Source of the DNA: Mycobacterium spongiae
GTDB lineage: Bacteria > Actinomycetota > Actinomycetes > Mycobacteriales > Mycobacteriaceae
DNA: 64,000 nt
Direction of reading: 5' to 3'
Assembly (NCBI RefSeq): GCF_018278905.1
Contig: NZ_CP046600.1
Span: forward strand, 682,001 to 746,000
This document shows positions 26,202 to 35,966 of the stretch, piece by piece; the first letter of the stretch is position 1, and the number at the start of each line of letters is the position of its first letter. The position numbers and the translations under genes are program-made. The notes below the pieces were generated by a model. It had not been told where the DNA came from, ran no database searches, and was given only the letters and a program-made list of their open reading frames with translations.

Positions 26202-26831
26202 CTAACGTGGCCAGGAACGTGCTGTGGTCCGGTAGTTGGCATTGGGCACGCTGCAGAAGTCCGAGGCGGTCCCGGCCAGCAAGACGAAGTAGCTTTCCTC
26301 GCCCCGGCGCGTAAATGGCGGATAGGTCCAGCCGTTGTTACACATCGAATTCGGTCCGCCCGCAGTCGCTCTGCGCCAACCGGACTTGGCGCATGCGGTG
26401 AGGGCATCGACGTCGTCGACCGTGCTCTTGGCGATGACCAGCATCGCGCCGCCCCATTGCCCGTCCGTCCGCCGGTAGGCGCGCGCTCCGAATCCAGCAC
26501 CATCCTGTTGGCATCCGAGCGCCCGCTCCAGCAGGCGGAAGACGGAGGCGATGTCGCGGTCGGCGACATCAGCTGCCGCCGCGATGAACTGGGCAGCATC
26601 CGAGCCGTCGACTTCTTGCACATCGGGATCGTCGAAGCTGACCAGCTGCTCCGAGATCCGTTGCCCTACTGCGCCGTTACTGCCGCCAATGATCGGCCCG
26701 GCGTCGGTAGGTGTCATCGGGGGCAGGGTGTCGGTGGGGTCGGCATGTGCCGTCTGCGTCCCAATCAACGCACCTAGGGACATGCCCCACGCGGTGATGA
26801 TGGCAACGATCCGACGTTTGATAATCGCCAC
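26202..26831 (-). CDS. Secreted protein (Rv0398c-like)
   Basis: The 209-aa protein from GTG 26831 has a clear signal peptide: IKRR, then IVAIITAWGMSLGALIG, with cleavage likely after TAHA. The mature part has four cysteines (GCQQD, TACAK, MCNNG, DFCSVP), suggesting two disulfides, and a conserved-looking GWTYPPFTRRGEESYF. Family function is unknown to me. It begins three bases after the lpqK stop and should be co-transcribed with it. Confidence 0.85.
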   Translation of the reverse strand: MAIIKRRIVAIITAWGMSLGALIGTQTAHADPTDTLPPMTPTDAGPIIGGSNGAVGQRISEQLVSFDDPDVQEVDGSDAAQFIAAAADVADRDIASVFRLLERALGCQQDGAGFGARAYRRTDGQWGGAMLVIAKSTVDDVDALTACAKSGWRRATAGGPNSMCNNGWTYPPFTRRGEESYFVLLAGTASDFCSVPNANYRTTARSWPR

Positions 26832-26834
26832 TGG

Positions 26835-28067
26835 CTATCTCCTGGGCTTTATCGGTGGGGCGTCGTTCGGAGCTATTTCGGCGCCGATCTTGCGAAACAG
26901 TATGTCAGCCTGATTGCGGTAGTCGCCCTCGTCGTCGAATGCCTCAGGCGCGTAGGTGACTGCAACAGCGATCGCAACCTTTTGTGACGGCAGATAGGCC
27001 GCTACTGCTCCGTAGCCGGCGAACTGGGGATTCTGCAGAAGCCAGTCACCGGATATGACGATTCCGAGACCGTAGGTGTAGCCCTCGTCTTGTTCGAAGC
27101 AGGTAGGGCAGCCCGGTTGCTTATGCGTCTTACCGCGCAGATCGGTCGAAACCATCTTCTTGTAGGAGTCTGCCGAGAGCAGCTTGCCGGAACCGATGCC
27201 AACTGCGGTGGCCTCCAGGTCATAGATGTTGGTCGTCTGAATTGCGCCACGAGTGATAGTCCAGGACGGATTCCAATACGTCGATTCTTCGTAGAACGGA
27301 ATCTGATCGGGGATCTTCAGCGCTCCCCGGCGTTCGGAGCTGAAAGCGTGGAGGACGGGCTGGGGGATGGCGGGAGTGTCGGAGTTGGTGGTGGCCGTCA
27401 AGCCAAGCGGACCGAGGACCTTGTTCTGCATCAGTGTCGGCATGTCTTGACCCGTCGCCTTCTCCAGAGCCAGCCCTAGCAAGACGTAGTCAGTGTGCGC
27501 GTAGTTCCAGTTCGTCCCGGGGTCGTAAAGCAGCGGGCGTGAGGAGATCTGATCAAGCAATTCCTGAGTTGTCCATTGCCGAAAAGGATCGGCGTAGAGC
27601 GCATCGTTGAACTCCTCGTTGCCGAGCACGTAGTCGGGGTAGCCCGACGTCATCTGAGCTAGTTGTCCCAGCGTCACGCGGTCGGCGTGTGGAAACTCGG
27701 GCAACCACGTGGACAACGTGTCATCAAGGCTCACCTTCTTCTCGTCGACCAGCTTGAGCAATAAGGTCGAGACGTACGAGATCGCCACGGCGCCATTGCG
27801 AAAGCGCATTTCGGGGGTGGCCGGCACCCCGGTCATCGAATCACCAACAGCCTGAGTAACGATCGCCTCGCCGGCTACGCTGACCCGGACGATCGCGGCC
27901 CGCAGATGAGCCTGCGCCATGAAGTCCCGCACGACCCGCATGACCGCTTCGGCTTGGGTGCCCGCGCCACGAGGCGACGCCTCGGACAGCTCGCTGCTCG
28001 GCGATCCGCAGCCGGACACCATCCCCAAGGCGAAAAGCACACACGCGACGTTTCGCAAGATCGGCAT
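26835..28067 (-). CDS. lpqK: LpqK, beta-lactamase/serine-hydrolase-like lipoprotein
   Basis: 410 aa from ATG 28067 (TTG 28073 also in frame). The signal and lipobox are VLFALGMVSGC, so the mature protein is lipid-anchored outside the membrane. The fold is that of class C beta-lactamase-like hydrolases: VTLGQLAQMTSGYPDYV, YDPGTNWNYAHTDYVLLGLA, LEKATGQDMPTLM. Where the SxxK nucleophile is expected the protein reads FRNGAVAISYVSTLLLKLVD, and the usual YxN is YAH. Both catalytic motifs look lost, so it may be a binding protein rather than an enzyme. As I recall, the M. tuberculosis orthologue (Rv0399c) shows the same, but I cannot verify it here. Co-transcribed with the secreted-protein gene. Confidence 0.88.
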   Translation of the reverse strand: MPILRNVACVLFALGMVSGCGSPSSELSEASPRGAGTQAEAVMRVVRDFMAQAHLRAAIVRVSVAGEAIVTQAVGDSMTGVPATPEMRFRNGAVAISYVSTLLLKLVDEKKVSLDDTLSTWLPEFPHADRVTLGQLAQMTSGYPDYVLGNEEFNDALYADPFRQWTTQELLDQISSRPLLYDPGTNWNYAHTDYVLLGLALEKATGQDMPTLMQNKVLGPLGLTATTNSDTPAIPQPVLHAFSSERRGALKIPDQIPFYEESTYWNPSWTITRGAIQTTNIYDLEATAVGIGSGKLLSADSYKKMVSTDLRGKTHKQPGCPTCFEQDEGYTYGLGIVISGDWLLQNPQFAGYGAVAAYLPSQKVAIAVAVTYAPEAFDDEGDYRNQADILFRKIGAEIAPNDAPPIKPRR

Positions 28068-28089
28068 GCTCAAGTTTTGCAGCTTGGGG

Positions 28090-29277
28090 TCAGCGGAATG
28101 CGGATAGGCCAGTGAATGCTTGGCCCAAGACCAGTTGATGCATCTCTGGTGTGCCCTCGTAGGTCAGCACTGATTCCAAGTTGACCATGTGCCGGATGAC
28201 CGGATACTCCAGCGATATCCCGTTGCCGCCCAGTATTGTTCGAGCGGTCCGACAGATCTCGATTGCCTCACGCGTGTTGTTGAGTTTGCCGAAGCTGACC
28301 TGTTCCGGGCGCAGTCCGCTGCGGTCCTTCAACCGGCCGAGCTGTAGCGACAGCAACAGGCCCTTGTGCAGTTCGACCGCCATGTCAACGAGCTTTGCCT
28401 GCGTCAACTGAAATCCCGCGATCGGACGACCGAACTGAGTGCGTTGTGTGGCGTAGTCGAGCGCGCACTGCCACGCGGACCGGGCGGCTCCCATCGCACC
28501 CCAGACGATTCCGTAGCGTGCCTCCGACAGGCAAGACAGTGGCCCCTTGACGCCGGTCGCGCCGGCCAGTAGAGCGTCGGCGGGCAACCGCACGCCATCG
28601 AGGACCAACTCACTGGTGATCGAAGCCCGCAGCGACAGCTTGTGGTGGATGGTGTTGGCACTGAAGCCCGGGGTGTCGGTGGGGACGATGAATCCGCGGA
28701 TCCCGTCGTCGGTGGCGGCCCATACGATCGCGACGTCGGCGACCGAGCCGTTGGTGATCCACATCTTGCGGCCGTCGACGATCCAATCCGCACCATCGCG
28801 GCGTGCCCGGGTCTTCATCGCGGCCGGATCGGACCCGACGTCGGGCTCGGTCAGCCCGAAGCAACCGACCAACTCACCGCTCGCCATGCCCGGAAGCCAC
28901 CGGCGCTTCTGATCCTCGGAGCCATGGGCCCAGATCGCGAACATCGCCAACGAGCCCTGCACCGACACCAGCGAACGGATTCCGGAGTCAGCGGCTTCGA
29001 GCTCTAGGCAGGCCAGGCCGTAGTGGACCGCGGACGCGCCGCCGCATCCGTAGCCCCGCAAATGCATTCCAAGCAGACCGAGTTCGCCGAATTGTTTCGC
29101 TAGCTCGCGGGCAACCGGCAGGTCGCCGTTCTCGAACCAGTCGGCCACGTGCGGGGTAACGTGCTCGGCGCAGAACCGCCTGACGGTGTCGCGGACCGCG
29201 ATCTCGTCGCTGGACAGTGCCGCGTCAAGCCCAAGCGGATCAGATGGGTCGAAGGCGGGAATGGTGTCAGTGCTCAT
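28090..29277 (-). CDS. fadE7: Acyl-CoA dehydrogenase (glutaryl-CoA dehydrogenase-like)
   Basis: 395 aa. All acyl-CoA dehydrogenase blocks are seen: GCFGLTEPDVGSDPAAMKT, KMWITNGSVADVAIVWA, TQRTQFGRPIAGFQLTQ, ILGGNGISLEYPVIRH and the catalytic glutamate in YEGTPEMHQLVLG. The SVQGSLAMFAIWAHGSEDQK region and the position of the Glu near the C-terminus fit the glutaryl-CoA dehydrogenase subgroup; the true substrate is unknown. It starts 36 bp from the divergent DUF3054 gene. The downstream lpqK start is only 23 bp away, so the three minus-strand genes may form one transcript. Confidence 0.92.
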   Translation of the reverse strand: MSTDTIPAFDPSDPLGLDAALSSDEIAVRDTVRRFCAEHVTPHVADWFENGDLPVARELAKQFGELGLLGMHLRGYGCGGASAVHYGLACLELEAADSGIRSLVSVQGSLAMFAIWAHGSEDQKRRWLPGMASGELVGCFGLTEPDVGSDPAAMKTRARRDGADWIVDGRKMWITNGSVADVAIVWAATDDGIRGFIVPTDTPGFSANTIHHKLSLRASITSELVLDGVRLPADALLAGATGVKGPLSCLSEARYGIVWGAMGAARSAWQCALDYATQRTQFGRPIAGFQLTQAKLVDMAVELHKGLLLSLQLGRLKDRSGLRPEQVSFGKLNNTREAIEICRTARTILGGNGISLEYPVIRHMVNLESVLTYEGTPEMHQLVLGQAFTGLSAFR

Positions 29278-29312
29278 GCCTCAATCCTGCCCGTGCCCGG
29301 TACTCTCGCGGG

Positions 29313-29690
29313 ATGCAACCGTGGCGCGCGCTGAACTGGCTGGTCTGGCTGGCTGTCGACGTTGTCGCCGTGCTCATTTTTTGTGCTCTTGGGCGTCGCA
29401 GCCATGCCGAAGGGGTCACGATTGCTGGCGTCGCGACCACGGCGTGGCCGTTTCTCACTGGGGCCATCGTCGGATGGTTGGTGTCGCGCGGTTGGCGGCG
29501 ACCCACGGCGGTGGCCCCCACCGGCGTGGTTGTTTGGCTATCGACGGTGACGATCGGCATGGTGCTGCGCAAGGTCAGTTCGGCCGGGGTGGCGGCGAGC
29601 TTCGTTGTCGTTGCTGCCTCGGTCACCGCGGTGCTGCTGCTAGGTTGGCGAGCGGCTCTTGGGCTGATGTTGCGCCGTTCGCGCGGCTAG
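29313..29690 (+). CDS. DUF3054 membrane protein (Rv0401-like)
   Basis: 125 aa from ATG 29313. Four hydrophobic helices: LNWLVWLAVDVVAVLIFCAL, the WPFLTGAIVGWLVSRG region, GVVVWLSTVTIGMVL and SFVVVAASVTAVLLLGW. The GRRSHAEG loop after TM1 and the PTAVAPTGVVVW block are characteristic of DUF3054. Function unknown. It is divergent from fadE7. Confidence 0.88.
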   Translation: MQPWRALNWLVWLAVDVVAVLIFCALGRRSHAEGVTIAGVATTAWPFLTGAIVGWLVSRGWRRPTAVAPTGVVVWLSTVTIGMVLRKVSSAGVAASFVVVAASVTAVLLLGWRAALGLMLRRSRG

Positions 29691-29733
29691 CGAGCCATCA
29701 GCATCATCGTGGTACTGCACCAGGGCTGGTGGC

Positions 29734-30501
29734 TTATGTCGCTGCGCCCGCTAATTTCAGGGCCGCGTCCGTGGCCTCGCGGATCGGGCCACGCCACAAG
29801 TCGCCGTGGCCGGGTGCCAGGATCTCAGCGTCGACCTGCGCAAGCGCGTCCAGGCTGCGGATCGCGTCCTGCTGGCTATGGCTGAATACCGCCGGAAGCA
29901 GCTGGGGCCCGCTGCGACGGAGCAGCGGATGGCCGGTAACCAGAGCGTCACCACTGGCCAGCACGCCGTCGACAAGATACGAGCAATGTCCAGTGGTGTG
30001 GCCCGGGGTGAAAACCGCTGTTGGCTGGCCTGGCAGTGCAACGGCAACGTCGTCGGTCAGCGGCTGGGTGGTCGGGATGCCGTCGCGGATCAGGCCGCCG
30101 CTGCGAAGAACATGAAGACCCCATACCGCCCAGCGTGGCCGCCAGATGCGCAGCGCGACATCCACAACCGATGCCTGCTCCAGGTACTCCCGCTTGGCGT
30201 GCCGTACCTCCTCTGCGTGGCAGTAGACCGCTGTTCCGTGCTGGCTGGCGAACCAGATCGCCGAGCCCAAGTGGTCGATGTGTGCGTGCGTGAGCAGGAT
30301 GGCGCGCACATCGCGGGGTTCGTAGCCCAGCTCGCGTAGCGAGGACAGCACCTGTTCGCGGTCGCCGGGGTAGCCGGCGTCGATCAGGATGACGCCCGTG
30401 TCGTCGGTGACGAGCAACCAATTAACCGCGTGGCCATGGGCAAGGTGCACGCTGTCAGTGACCTGTACAAGTTCGGTGGGCACCTTCGACTGGTGGGCCA
30501 T
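29734..30501 (-). CDS. Metallo-beta-lactamase-fold hydrolase (Rv0406c-like)
   Basis: 255 aa from ATG 30501; the much longer open frame upstream runs through the tandem repeats and is not coding. The MBL fold starts TDSVHLAHGHAVNWLLV. Metal ligands are LTHAHIDHLGSA (HxHxDH), FTPGHTTGHCSYLV (His), GDALVTGHP (Asp) and a final LAPGHGDLWRG (His). This is a glyoxalase II/lactonase-type hydrolase; the substrate is unknown. In H37Rv this locus lies at the far side of pks6, whereas here it directly follows the DUF3054 gene. Confidence 0.88.
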   Translation of the reverse strand: MAHQSKVPTELVQVTDSVHLAHGHAVNWLLVTDDTGVILIDAGYPGDREQVLSSLRELGYEPRDVRAILLTHAHIDHLGSAIWFASQHGTAVYCHAEEVRHAKREYLEQASVVDVALRIWRPRWAVWGLHVLRSGGLIRDGIPTTQPLTDDVAVALPGQPTAVFTPGHTTGHCSYLVDGVLASGDALVTGHPLLRRSGPQLLPAVFSHSQQDAIRSLDALAQVDAEILAPGHGDLWRGPIREATDAALKLAGAAT

Positions 30502-30517
30502 GACGGCGAGTCTAGGA

Positions 30518-30781
30518 GTGATCGCAAGCGCGGCGGAGCCGGGCGTGGCGGGTCGCGACTGGTGGGAGGGCAGTGATCGCAAGCGCGGCGGAGCCGGGCG
30601 TGGCGGGTCGCGACTGGTGGGAGGGCAGTGATCGCAAGCGCGGCGGAGCCGGGCGTGGCGGGTCGCGACTGGTGGGAGGGCAGCGATCGCAAGCGCGGCG
30701 GAGCCGGGCGTGGCGGGTCGCGACTGGTGGGAGGGCAGTGATCGCAAGCGCGGCGGAGCCGGGCGCGGCGGGTCGCGACCG
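30518..30781. repeat. 55-bp tandem repeat, about 4.8 copies
   Basis: Unit starts at 30518, 30573, 30628, 30683 and 30738; the last copy breaks off near 30781. Each unit begins GTGATCGCAAGCGCGGCGGA and ends GACTGGTGGGAGGGCA. Copies are nearly identical: the fourth has GCG for GTG and the fifth has GGGCGCGG for GGGCGTGG. It fills the gap between the MBL gene and fgd1. It resembles mycobacterial interspersed repeat (MIRU/VNTR) arrays and copy number is likely to vary between strains. Confidence 0.92.
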
Positions 30782-30804
30782 CAAGATAGGAGTAGAAAGA
30801 ACTC

Positions 30805-31815
30805 GTGGCTGAACTGAAACTCGGATACAAGGCGTCCGCCGAACAATTCGCACCGCGCGAGCTCGTCGAGCTAGCTGTGGCCGCCGAAGCGCACGGGATG
30901 GACAGCGCGACCGTTAGCGATCATTTCCAGCCGTGGCGCCACCAGGGTGGGCACGCGCCGTTCTCGCTGTCGTGGATGACCGCCGTCGGCGAACGCACCA
31001 ACCGTCTGCAGCTGGGGACCTCGGTGCTCACTCCCACCTTCCGGTACAACCCCGCCGTCATTGCACAGGCGTTCGCCACCATGGGTTGCCTATACCCGAA
31101 CCGAGTCTTCCTCGGAGTGGGCACCGGTGAGGCGCTGAACGAGATCGCCACGGGGTATCAGGGCGTGTGGCCGGAGTTCAAGGAGCGGTTTGCTCGGCTG
31201 CGAGAATCGGTGCGGTTGATGCGCGAACTGTGGCGCGGCGGCCGCGTGGACTTCGACGGGGAGTACTACCGGCTCAAAGGCGCCTCGATCTATGACGTGC
31301 CTGAAGGGGGAGTTCCGATCTACATCGCCGCCGGCGGCCCGGTGGTGGCCAAGTATGCCGGCCGTGCGGGCGACGGATTCATCTGTACGTCGGGCAAAGG
31401 CGAGGAGTTGTACACCGAGAAGCTCATGCCAGCGGTCCGAGCCGGTGCAGACGCTGCCGGTCGCAACCTGGACGGCATCGACAGGATGATCGAGATCAAG
31501 ATCTCCTACGACCCCGACCCGGAGCTGGCGCTGTCCAACACCCGATTCTGGGCGCCGCTATCGCTGACCGCTGAGCAGAAACACAGCATCGACGACCCGA
31601 TCGAGATGGAGAAGGCCGCCGATGCGCTGCCGATCGAGCAGATCGCCAAGCGCTGGATCGTGGCATCGGACCCCGATGAAGCCGTCGCAATGGTCGGCCA
31701 GTACGTCACGTGGGGTCTCAACCACCTGGTATTTCACGCGCCCGGGCACGACCAGCGTCGATTCCTGGAGCTCTTCGAGAAAGACCTTGCCCCTAGGCTG
31801 CGCCGACTTGGCTGA
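30805..31815 (+). CDS. fgd1: F420-dependent glucose-6-phosphate dehydrogenase
   Basis: 336 aa, the family length. It oxidises glucose-6-phosphate to 6-phosphogluconolactone while reducing coenzyme F420, and is the main source of F420H2 in mycobacteria. It is a luciferase-like TIM barrel with [23 protein letters not shown] (His near the F420 site), [47 protein letters not shown] and [11 protein letters not shown]. It starts at GTG 30805, with AGGAG at 30786-30790. The next gene, pta, begins one base after its stop, so fgd1-pta-ackA probably form one operon. It is the activator of nitroimidazole prodrugs in M. tuberculosis. Confidence 0.96.
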   Translation: MAELKLGYKASAEQFAPRELVELAVAAEAHGMDSATVSDHFQPWRHQGGHAPFSLSWMTAVGERTNRLQLGTSVLTPTFRYNPAVIAQAFATMGCLYPNRVFLGVGTGEALNEIATGYQGVWPEFKERFARLRESVRLMRELWRGGRVDFDGEYYRLKGASIYDVPEGGVPIYIAAGGPVVAKYAGRAGDGFICTSGKGEELYTEKLMPAVRAGADAAGRNLDGIDRMIEIKISYDPDPELALSNTRFWAPLSLTAEQKHSIDDPIEMEKAADALPIEQIAKRWIVASDPDEAVAMVGQYVTWGLNHLVFHAPGHDQRRFLELFEKDLAPRLRRLG

Positions 31816-31816
31816 A

Positions 31817-33916
31817 ATGCAGGCTGCGCCCCACGCTGGTGCGGCCGCCTCTGCGATCTACATTGCCGCACCCGAACCCGAGACCGGCAAGTCGACGATC
31901 GCACTCGGGATTCTGCACCGGCTGATCGCTACGGTCGCCAGAGTCGGCGTGTTTCGGCCCATCACCCGGCTTGGCGAAGACCGTGATTACATCCTGGACC
32001 TGCTGCTAGAGCGCAGCACCGCGGGCCTGCCCTACGAACGCTGCGTGGGCGTGACCTACCAGCAGCTTCATGCCGCCCGAGACGCTGCGATCGCCGACAT
32101 CGTCGACGCGTATCACGCAATGGCCGATGAGTGTGACGCCGTGCTGGTCGTCGGCAGCGACTACACCGACGTCACCACTCCCACCGAGCTCTCGGTCAAC
32201 GCCCTGATCGCGGCGAACCTCGGCGCACCGGTCTTGCTGACGGTGCGCGGTAGTGGCCGCACCCCCGATGAGGTCGTCAGTGCTGCCGAGGTCAGTTTGG
32301 CTGAGCTGGACGCCCAGCGTGCGCACACGGCCGCGGTAGTGGCCAACCGCTGCGATCCCGCCGAGCTGGATGCTGTCGCGGACGCACTCCGTGCATTGGC
32401 GCCGCGCAGCTATGTGTTGCCCGAGGAACCGCTGTTGGCCGCGCCGACTGTCGCCGAGCTCCGACAAGCGTTGGGAGGGACGGTAATCAGCGGCGATGCG
32501 GCCATGCAGGAACGCGAGGTGATGGGCATTCTGGCCGCCGGCATGACTGCCGGACACGTGCTGGAGCGGCTGCGCGACGGCATGGCCGTGATTACCCCGG
32601 GGGATCGCTCGGACGTCGTGCTCGCGGTCGCTAGCGCCCATGCGGCCGAAGGATTCCCGTCGTTATCGTCCATCGTTCTCAACGGCGGGTTTGAGCTGCA
32701 TCCGTCGATCGCGGCTCTGGTCTCCGGCCTACGGCTGCGGTTGCCGATCATCGCCACGGAACTGGATACCTACGAGACGGCAAGCGCTGCGGCCGCAGCA
32801 CGCGGCAGGGTTACGGCGGCGTCACAGCGCAAGATCGACACCGCCCTGGACCTGATGGATCGCCACGTCGATATCGCCGACCTGCTGGCACAGCTGACAA
32901 TCTCGATCCCAACCACCACCACACCGCAGATGTTCACCTACCGGGTGCAGCAGCAAGCTCGTTCGGATCGCAAGCACATCGTGCTGCCGGAAGGCGGCGA
33001 CGACAGAATCCTCAAGTCCGCCGGCCGCCTCCTTCAGCGAGGGATCGCCGACTTGACCATTCTCGGTAACGAAGCGCAAATCCGCCTGCGTGCAGCAGAG
33101 CTCGGCGTCAACCTTCGCGGCGCCACGGTGATCGATCAGCAAACTAGCGAACTGCGCGACGAATTCGCCCACCAGTATGCGCAATTGCGTAAGTCAAAGG
33201 GAATCACCGTGGAGCAGGCCCGCGAAACCATGGGCGATGTTTCGTATTTCGGGACGATGATGGTGTACACGGGCATGGTCGACGGTATGGTGTCGGGCGC
33301 TGCCCACACCACAGCGCACACTGTCCGGCCAGCCTTGGAAATCATCAAGACGGTTCCCGACGTCTCCACGGTTTCGAGCGTTTTCCTCATGTGTTTGCCC
33401 GACCGGGTGCTGGTCTATGGTGACTGTGCGATCATCCCCAATCCCACGCCGGTACAGCTCGCGGACATCGCGGTGTGTTCGGCACACACCGCTGCACAGT
33501 TCGGAATTGAGCCGCGAGTGGCCATGCTGTCTTACTCCACCGGCGACTCCGGTACCGGGGCTGATGTCGAAAAGGTGAAAGCGGCGACGCGTTTGATTCG
33601 TGAGCGAGATCCGCAGCTGCCCGTTGAAGGCCCCATTCAATACGACGCCGCGGTAGACCCGTCGGTCGCGGCTACCAAGATGCAGGACTCGCCGGTGGCC
33701 GGTCGTGCCACTGTGCTGATCTTTCCGGACCTCAACACCGGCAACAACACGTACAAGGCGGTTCAGCGCACCGCCGGGGCGATCGCGATCGGCCCTGTGC
33801 TGCAAGGTCTTCGGAAGCCAGTCAACGACTTGTCCCGAGGGGCTTTGGTCGACGACATCGTTAACACCGTGGTAATAACGGCGATTCAGGCTCAGGATGT
33901 CCATGTCAACCGCTAG
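31817..33916 (+). CDS. pta: Phosphate acetyltransferase (long form)
   Basis: 699 aa from ATG 31817, immediately after the fgd1 stop; the longer frame overlapping fgd1 is not used. It interconverts acetyl-CoA and acetyl phosphate. The N-terminal P-loop-like domain (about 15-230) begins [20 protein letters not shown] and is followed by a DRTGG-type middle domain (about 230-370). The C-terminal catalytic PTA domain (about 375-695) has [66 protein letters not shown] and [13 protein letters not shown]. Overlap with ackA shows a coupled Pta-AckA pathway. Confidence 0.95.
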   Translation: MQAAPHAGAAASAIYIAAPEPETGKSTIALGILHRLIATVARVGVFRPITRLGEDRDYILDLLLERSTAGLPYERCVGVTYQQLHAARDAAIADIVDAYHAMADECDAVLVVGSDYTDVTTPTELSVNALIAANLGAPVLLTVRGSGRTPDEVVSAAEVSLAELDAQRAHTAAVVANRCDPAELDAVADALRALAPRSYVLPEEPLLAAPTVAELRQALGGTVISGDAAMQEREVMGILAAGMTAGHVLERLRDGMAVITPGDRSDVVLAVASAHAAEGFPSLSSIVLNGGFELHPSIAALVSGLRLRLPIIATELDTYETASAAAAARGRVTAASQRKIDTALDLMDRHVDIADLLAQLTISIPTTTTPQMFTYRVQQQARSDRKHIVLPEGGDDRILKSAGRLLQRGIADLTILGNEAQIRLRAAELGVNLRGATVIDQQTSELRDEFAHQYAQLRKSKGITVEQARETMGDVSYFGTMMVYTGMVDGMVSGAAHTTAHTVRPALEIIKTVPDVSTVSSVFLMCLPDRVLVYGDCAIIPNPTPVQLADIAVCSAHTAAQFGIEPRVAMLSYSTGDSGTGADVEKVKAATRLIRERDPQLPVEGPIQYDAAVDPSVAATKMQDSPVAGRATVLIFPDLNTGNNTYKAVQRTAGAIAIGPVLQGLRKPVNDLSRGALVDDIVNTVVITAIQAQDVHVNR

Positions 33917-35060
33917 CTCCAATGATGTGGTGCTGGTGATTAATTCCGGCTCTTCGTCGCTCAAGTTCGCTCTAGTCGAACCTGACTCAGGCGTGTTGCG
34001 GTCAGCGGGCAGCATTGAACAAATCGGAGAAGCATCGTCATCGGTCGCCAGCCATGACGCGGCACTGCATCGCGCGTTCGACGAGTTGGCAGAAAACGGT
34101 TTTGATCTGCGGGCGTGTGGTCTGGCGGCGGTTGGACATCGAATGGTACACGGCGGCAAGAAGTTCTATCAGCCGACACTCATCGACGATGGGGTGGTTG
34201 ACGAGCTCAAGAAATTGTCCCCGCTGGCCCCGCTGCACAACCCGCCTGCGGTACTGGGAATCGCGGTGGCGCGAGAATTGCTGCCGGATGTGCCGCATGT
34301 TGCGGTGTTTGACACTGCCTTTTTTCACGACCTGCCCGCGGCAGCCGCGACCTACGCCATTGACCGGGAGCTGGCCGATGCGTGGCAGATCCGCCGATAC
34401 GGATTTCACGGCACATCGCATCACTACGTCAGCGGACAGGCAGCGGTATTCCTGAACGAACCGTTGGCTCGCCTGAATCAGATTGTGCTGCACCTCGGTA
34501 ACGGTGCCTCTGCATCGGCGATTTCCGGCGGCCGACCGGTCGAGACGTCGATGGGCCTGACGCCATTGGAAGGCTTGGTGATGGGCACTCGCAGCGGCGA
34601 CGTCGACCCCGGCGTCATCAGCTATCTATGGCGCAACGCCAACATGGGCGTGGACCAGATCGAGTCGATGCTCAACCACCAGGCCGGCGTGCTGGGCTTG
34701 GCCGGCGAGCGCGATTTCCGGCGGCTTCGCCAGATGATCGAATCCGGGGATTCAGCAGCACAATTGGCGTACCACGTATTCATCCACCGGCTGCGCAAGT
34801 ACATCGGCGCCTACCTGGCAGTACTGGGCCACACCGACGTCGTGAGCTTCACCGCGGGGATCGGCGAACATGATGCGACGGTGCGCCGGGACGCCTTGGC
34901 GGGGATGACCGAGCTTGGCATTGAGCTAGATGAGCACCGCAATCTCCACCCGGCGGGCGGCGCGCGACGGATCTCCGCCGATGACTCCCCGATTACCGTC
35001 CTGGTGGTCCCGACCAACGAGGAGCTGGCCATCGCTCGGGACTGTGTGCGCCTGCTCTAA
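33903..35060 (+). CDS. ackA: Acetate kinase
   Basis: 385 aa from ATG 33903 (ATG 33897 also in frame), overlapping the pta end by 14 bases. It transfers phosphate between acetyl phosphate and ADP. ASKHA-fold motifs are present: [69 protein letters not shown] and [20 protein letters not shown], plus [16 protein letters not shown]. With pta it forms the acetate overflow/assimilation pathway. Confidence 0.95.
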   Translation: MSTASSNDVVLVINSGSSSLKFALVEPDSGVLRSAGSIEQIGEASSSVASHDAALHRAFDELAENGFDLRACGLAAVGHRMVHGGKKFYQPTLIDDGVVDELKKLSPLAPLHNPPAVLGIAVARELLPDVPHVAVFDTAFFHDLPAAAATYAIDRELADAWQIRRYGFHGTSHHYVSGQAAVFLNEPLARLNQIVLHLGNGASASAISGGRPVETSMGLTPLEGLVMGTRSGDVDPGVISYLWRNANMGVDQIESMLNHQAGVLGLAGERDFRRLRQMIESGDSAAQLAYHVFIHRLRKYIGAYLAVLGHTDVVSFTAGIGEHDATVRRDALAGMTELGIELDEHRNLHPAGGARRISADDSPITVLVVPTNEELAIARDCVRLL

Positions 35061-35117
35061 CAACCCCTGTGGATAGAGCGAGACGCCCTCCGCTGTGGTC
35101 GTGCGATTCTTTGTGAG

Positions 35118-35966
35118 ATGCGGGATTTGGGGGAACCGTTTGTCGGCAGCGAGGCATTGGCTTGTCAGGTGTTGAGTCGGCACCAGTTGCGGACGCGCTA
35201 CCGTGCGGTGTTTCCGAACGTCTACTTATCGAACGACATCCAGCCCTCTTTGGACCGGCGCATCGCTGCGGCCTGGCTTTGGGCCAGTGGGCGGGGCACT
35301 ATCGCTGGGGCAGCGGCCGCGGCCTTGCACGGGGCGAAATGGATTCCCGACAATGTCCCGGTGGAGCTGGTGCATGCCAACACCCGCCCGCCGCGCGGCG
35401 TACTGACGCGGCGCTACCAGTTGATCGACTGCGAAACGCAAAGCATCGATGGCCGTGCAGTCACTACGCCAGAACGCACTGCCTTCGATATTGGCCGCCG
35501 CGGGGCGATCCGTTCCGCGGTTGTCCGGCTCGATGCGCTCGTACGCGCAACAGATTTGAAGGTCCACGATGTTTTGCGGGTCGCACAGTGCCATCCTGGT
35601 GCACCTGGATTGCGACGGCTGGAAACAGCGCTGGACCTGGTCGACGCTGGTGCGCAGTCACCCAGGGAGAGCTACCTGCGGCTACTCCTCATTGATGCCG
35701 GATTCCCCCGACCGCAGACCCAGATACCGGTACCCGGCGCGGACGGGATTCCGGTCGCCTACCTCGATCTGGGTTGGGAGCAGGACATGGTCGCCGTTGA
35801 GTATGACGGCGACCAACATCGGGCGGACCGGAAGCAATATGTCAAAGACATTCGCCGCCTAGAAATGCTAGAGCGTATGGGCTGGGTCATCGTTCGCGTT
35901 GTCGCCGAGGACCGCCCCGCCGACATTGTGCGCCGCGTCAGGCAGGCATTCGATGCCGGGGGTTGA
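35118..35966 (+). CDS. AbiEi-type N-terminal plus DUF559/Vsr-like nuclease-fold protein
   Basis: 282 aa. The N-terminal third resembles the AbiEi antitoxin-like winged helix found in many actinobacterial paralogues (LACQVLSRHQLRTRYRAVFPNVYLS ... AAALHGAKWIP, split here only for reference). The C-terminal part has a restriction-endonuclease-like core: ESYLRLLLIDAGFPRPQTQI, VAYLDLGWEQDMVAVEYDG, DQHR, then MLERMGWVIVRVVAED. Asp/Glu residues in YLDLGW and VAVEYDG could form a metal site. It sits between ackA and pknG, where I recall no gene in H37Rv. A toxin or defence function is possible; nothing adjacent looks like a partner. Confidence 0.7.
   Translation: MRDLGEPFVGSEALACQVLSRHQLRTRYRAVFPNVYLSNDIQPSLDRRIAAAWLWASGRGTIAGAAAAALHGAKWIPDNVPVELVHANTRPPRGVLTRRYQLIDCETQSIDGRAVTTPERTAFDIGRRGAIRSAVVRLDALVRATDLKVHDVLRVAQCHPGAPGLRRLETALDLVDAGAQSPRESYLRLLLIDAGFPRPQTQIPVPGADGIPVAYLDLGWEQDMVAVEYDGDQHRADRKQYVKDIRRLEMLERMGWVIVRVVAEDRPADIVRRVRQAFDAGG

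Noticed and set aside
30518..30781. CRISPR array
   Set aside because: The repeats are direct and contiguous, with no spacers of unique sequence between them.
30518..30846. N-terminal extension of the MBL hydrolase across the tandem repeats, giving a PPRPAPPRLRSL repeat protein
   Set aside because: The MBL fold starts at ATG 30501; the upstream reading is an effect of the 55-bp repeats, whose length is not a multiple of three.
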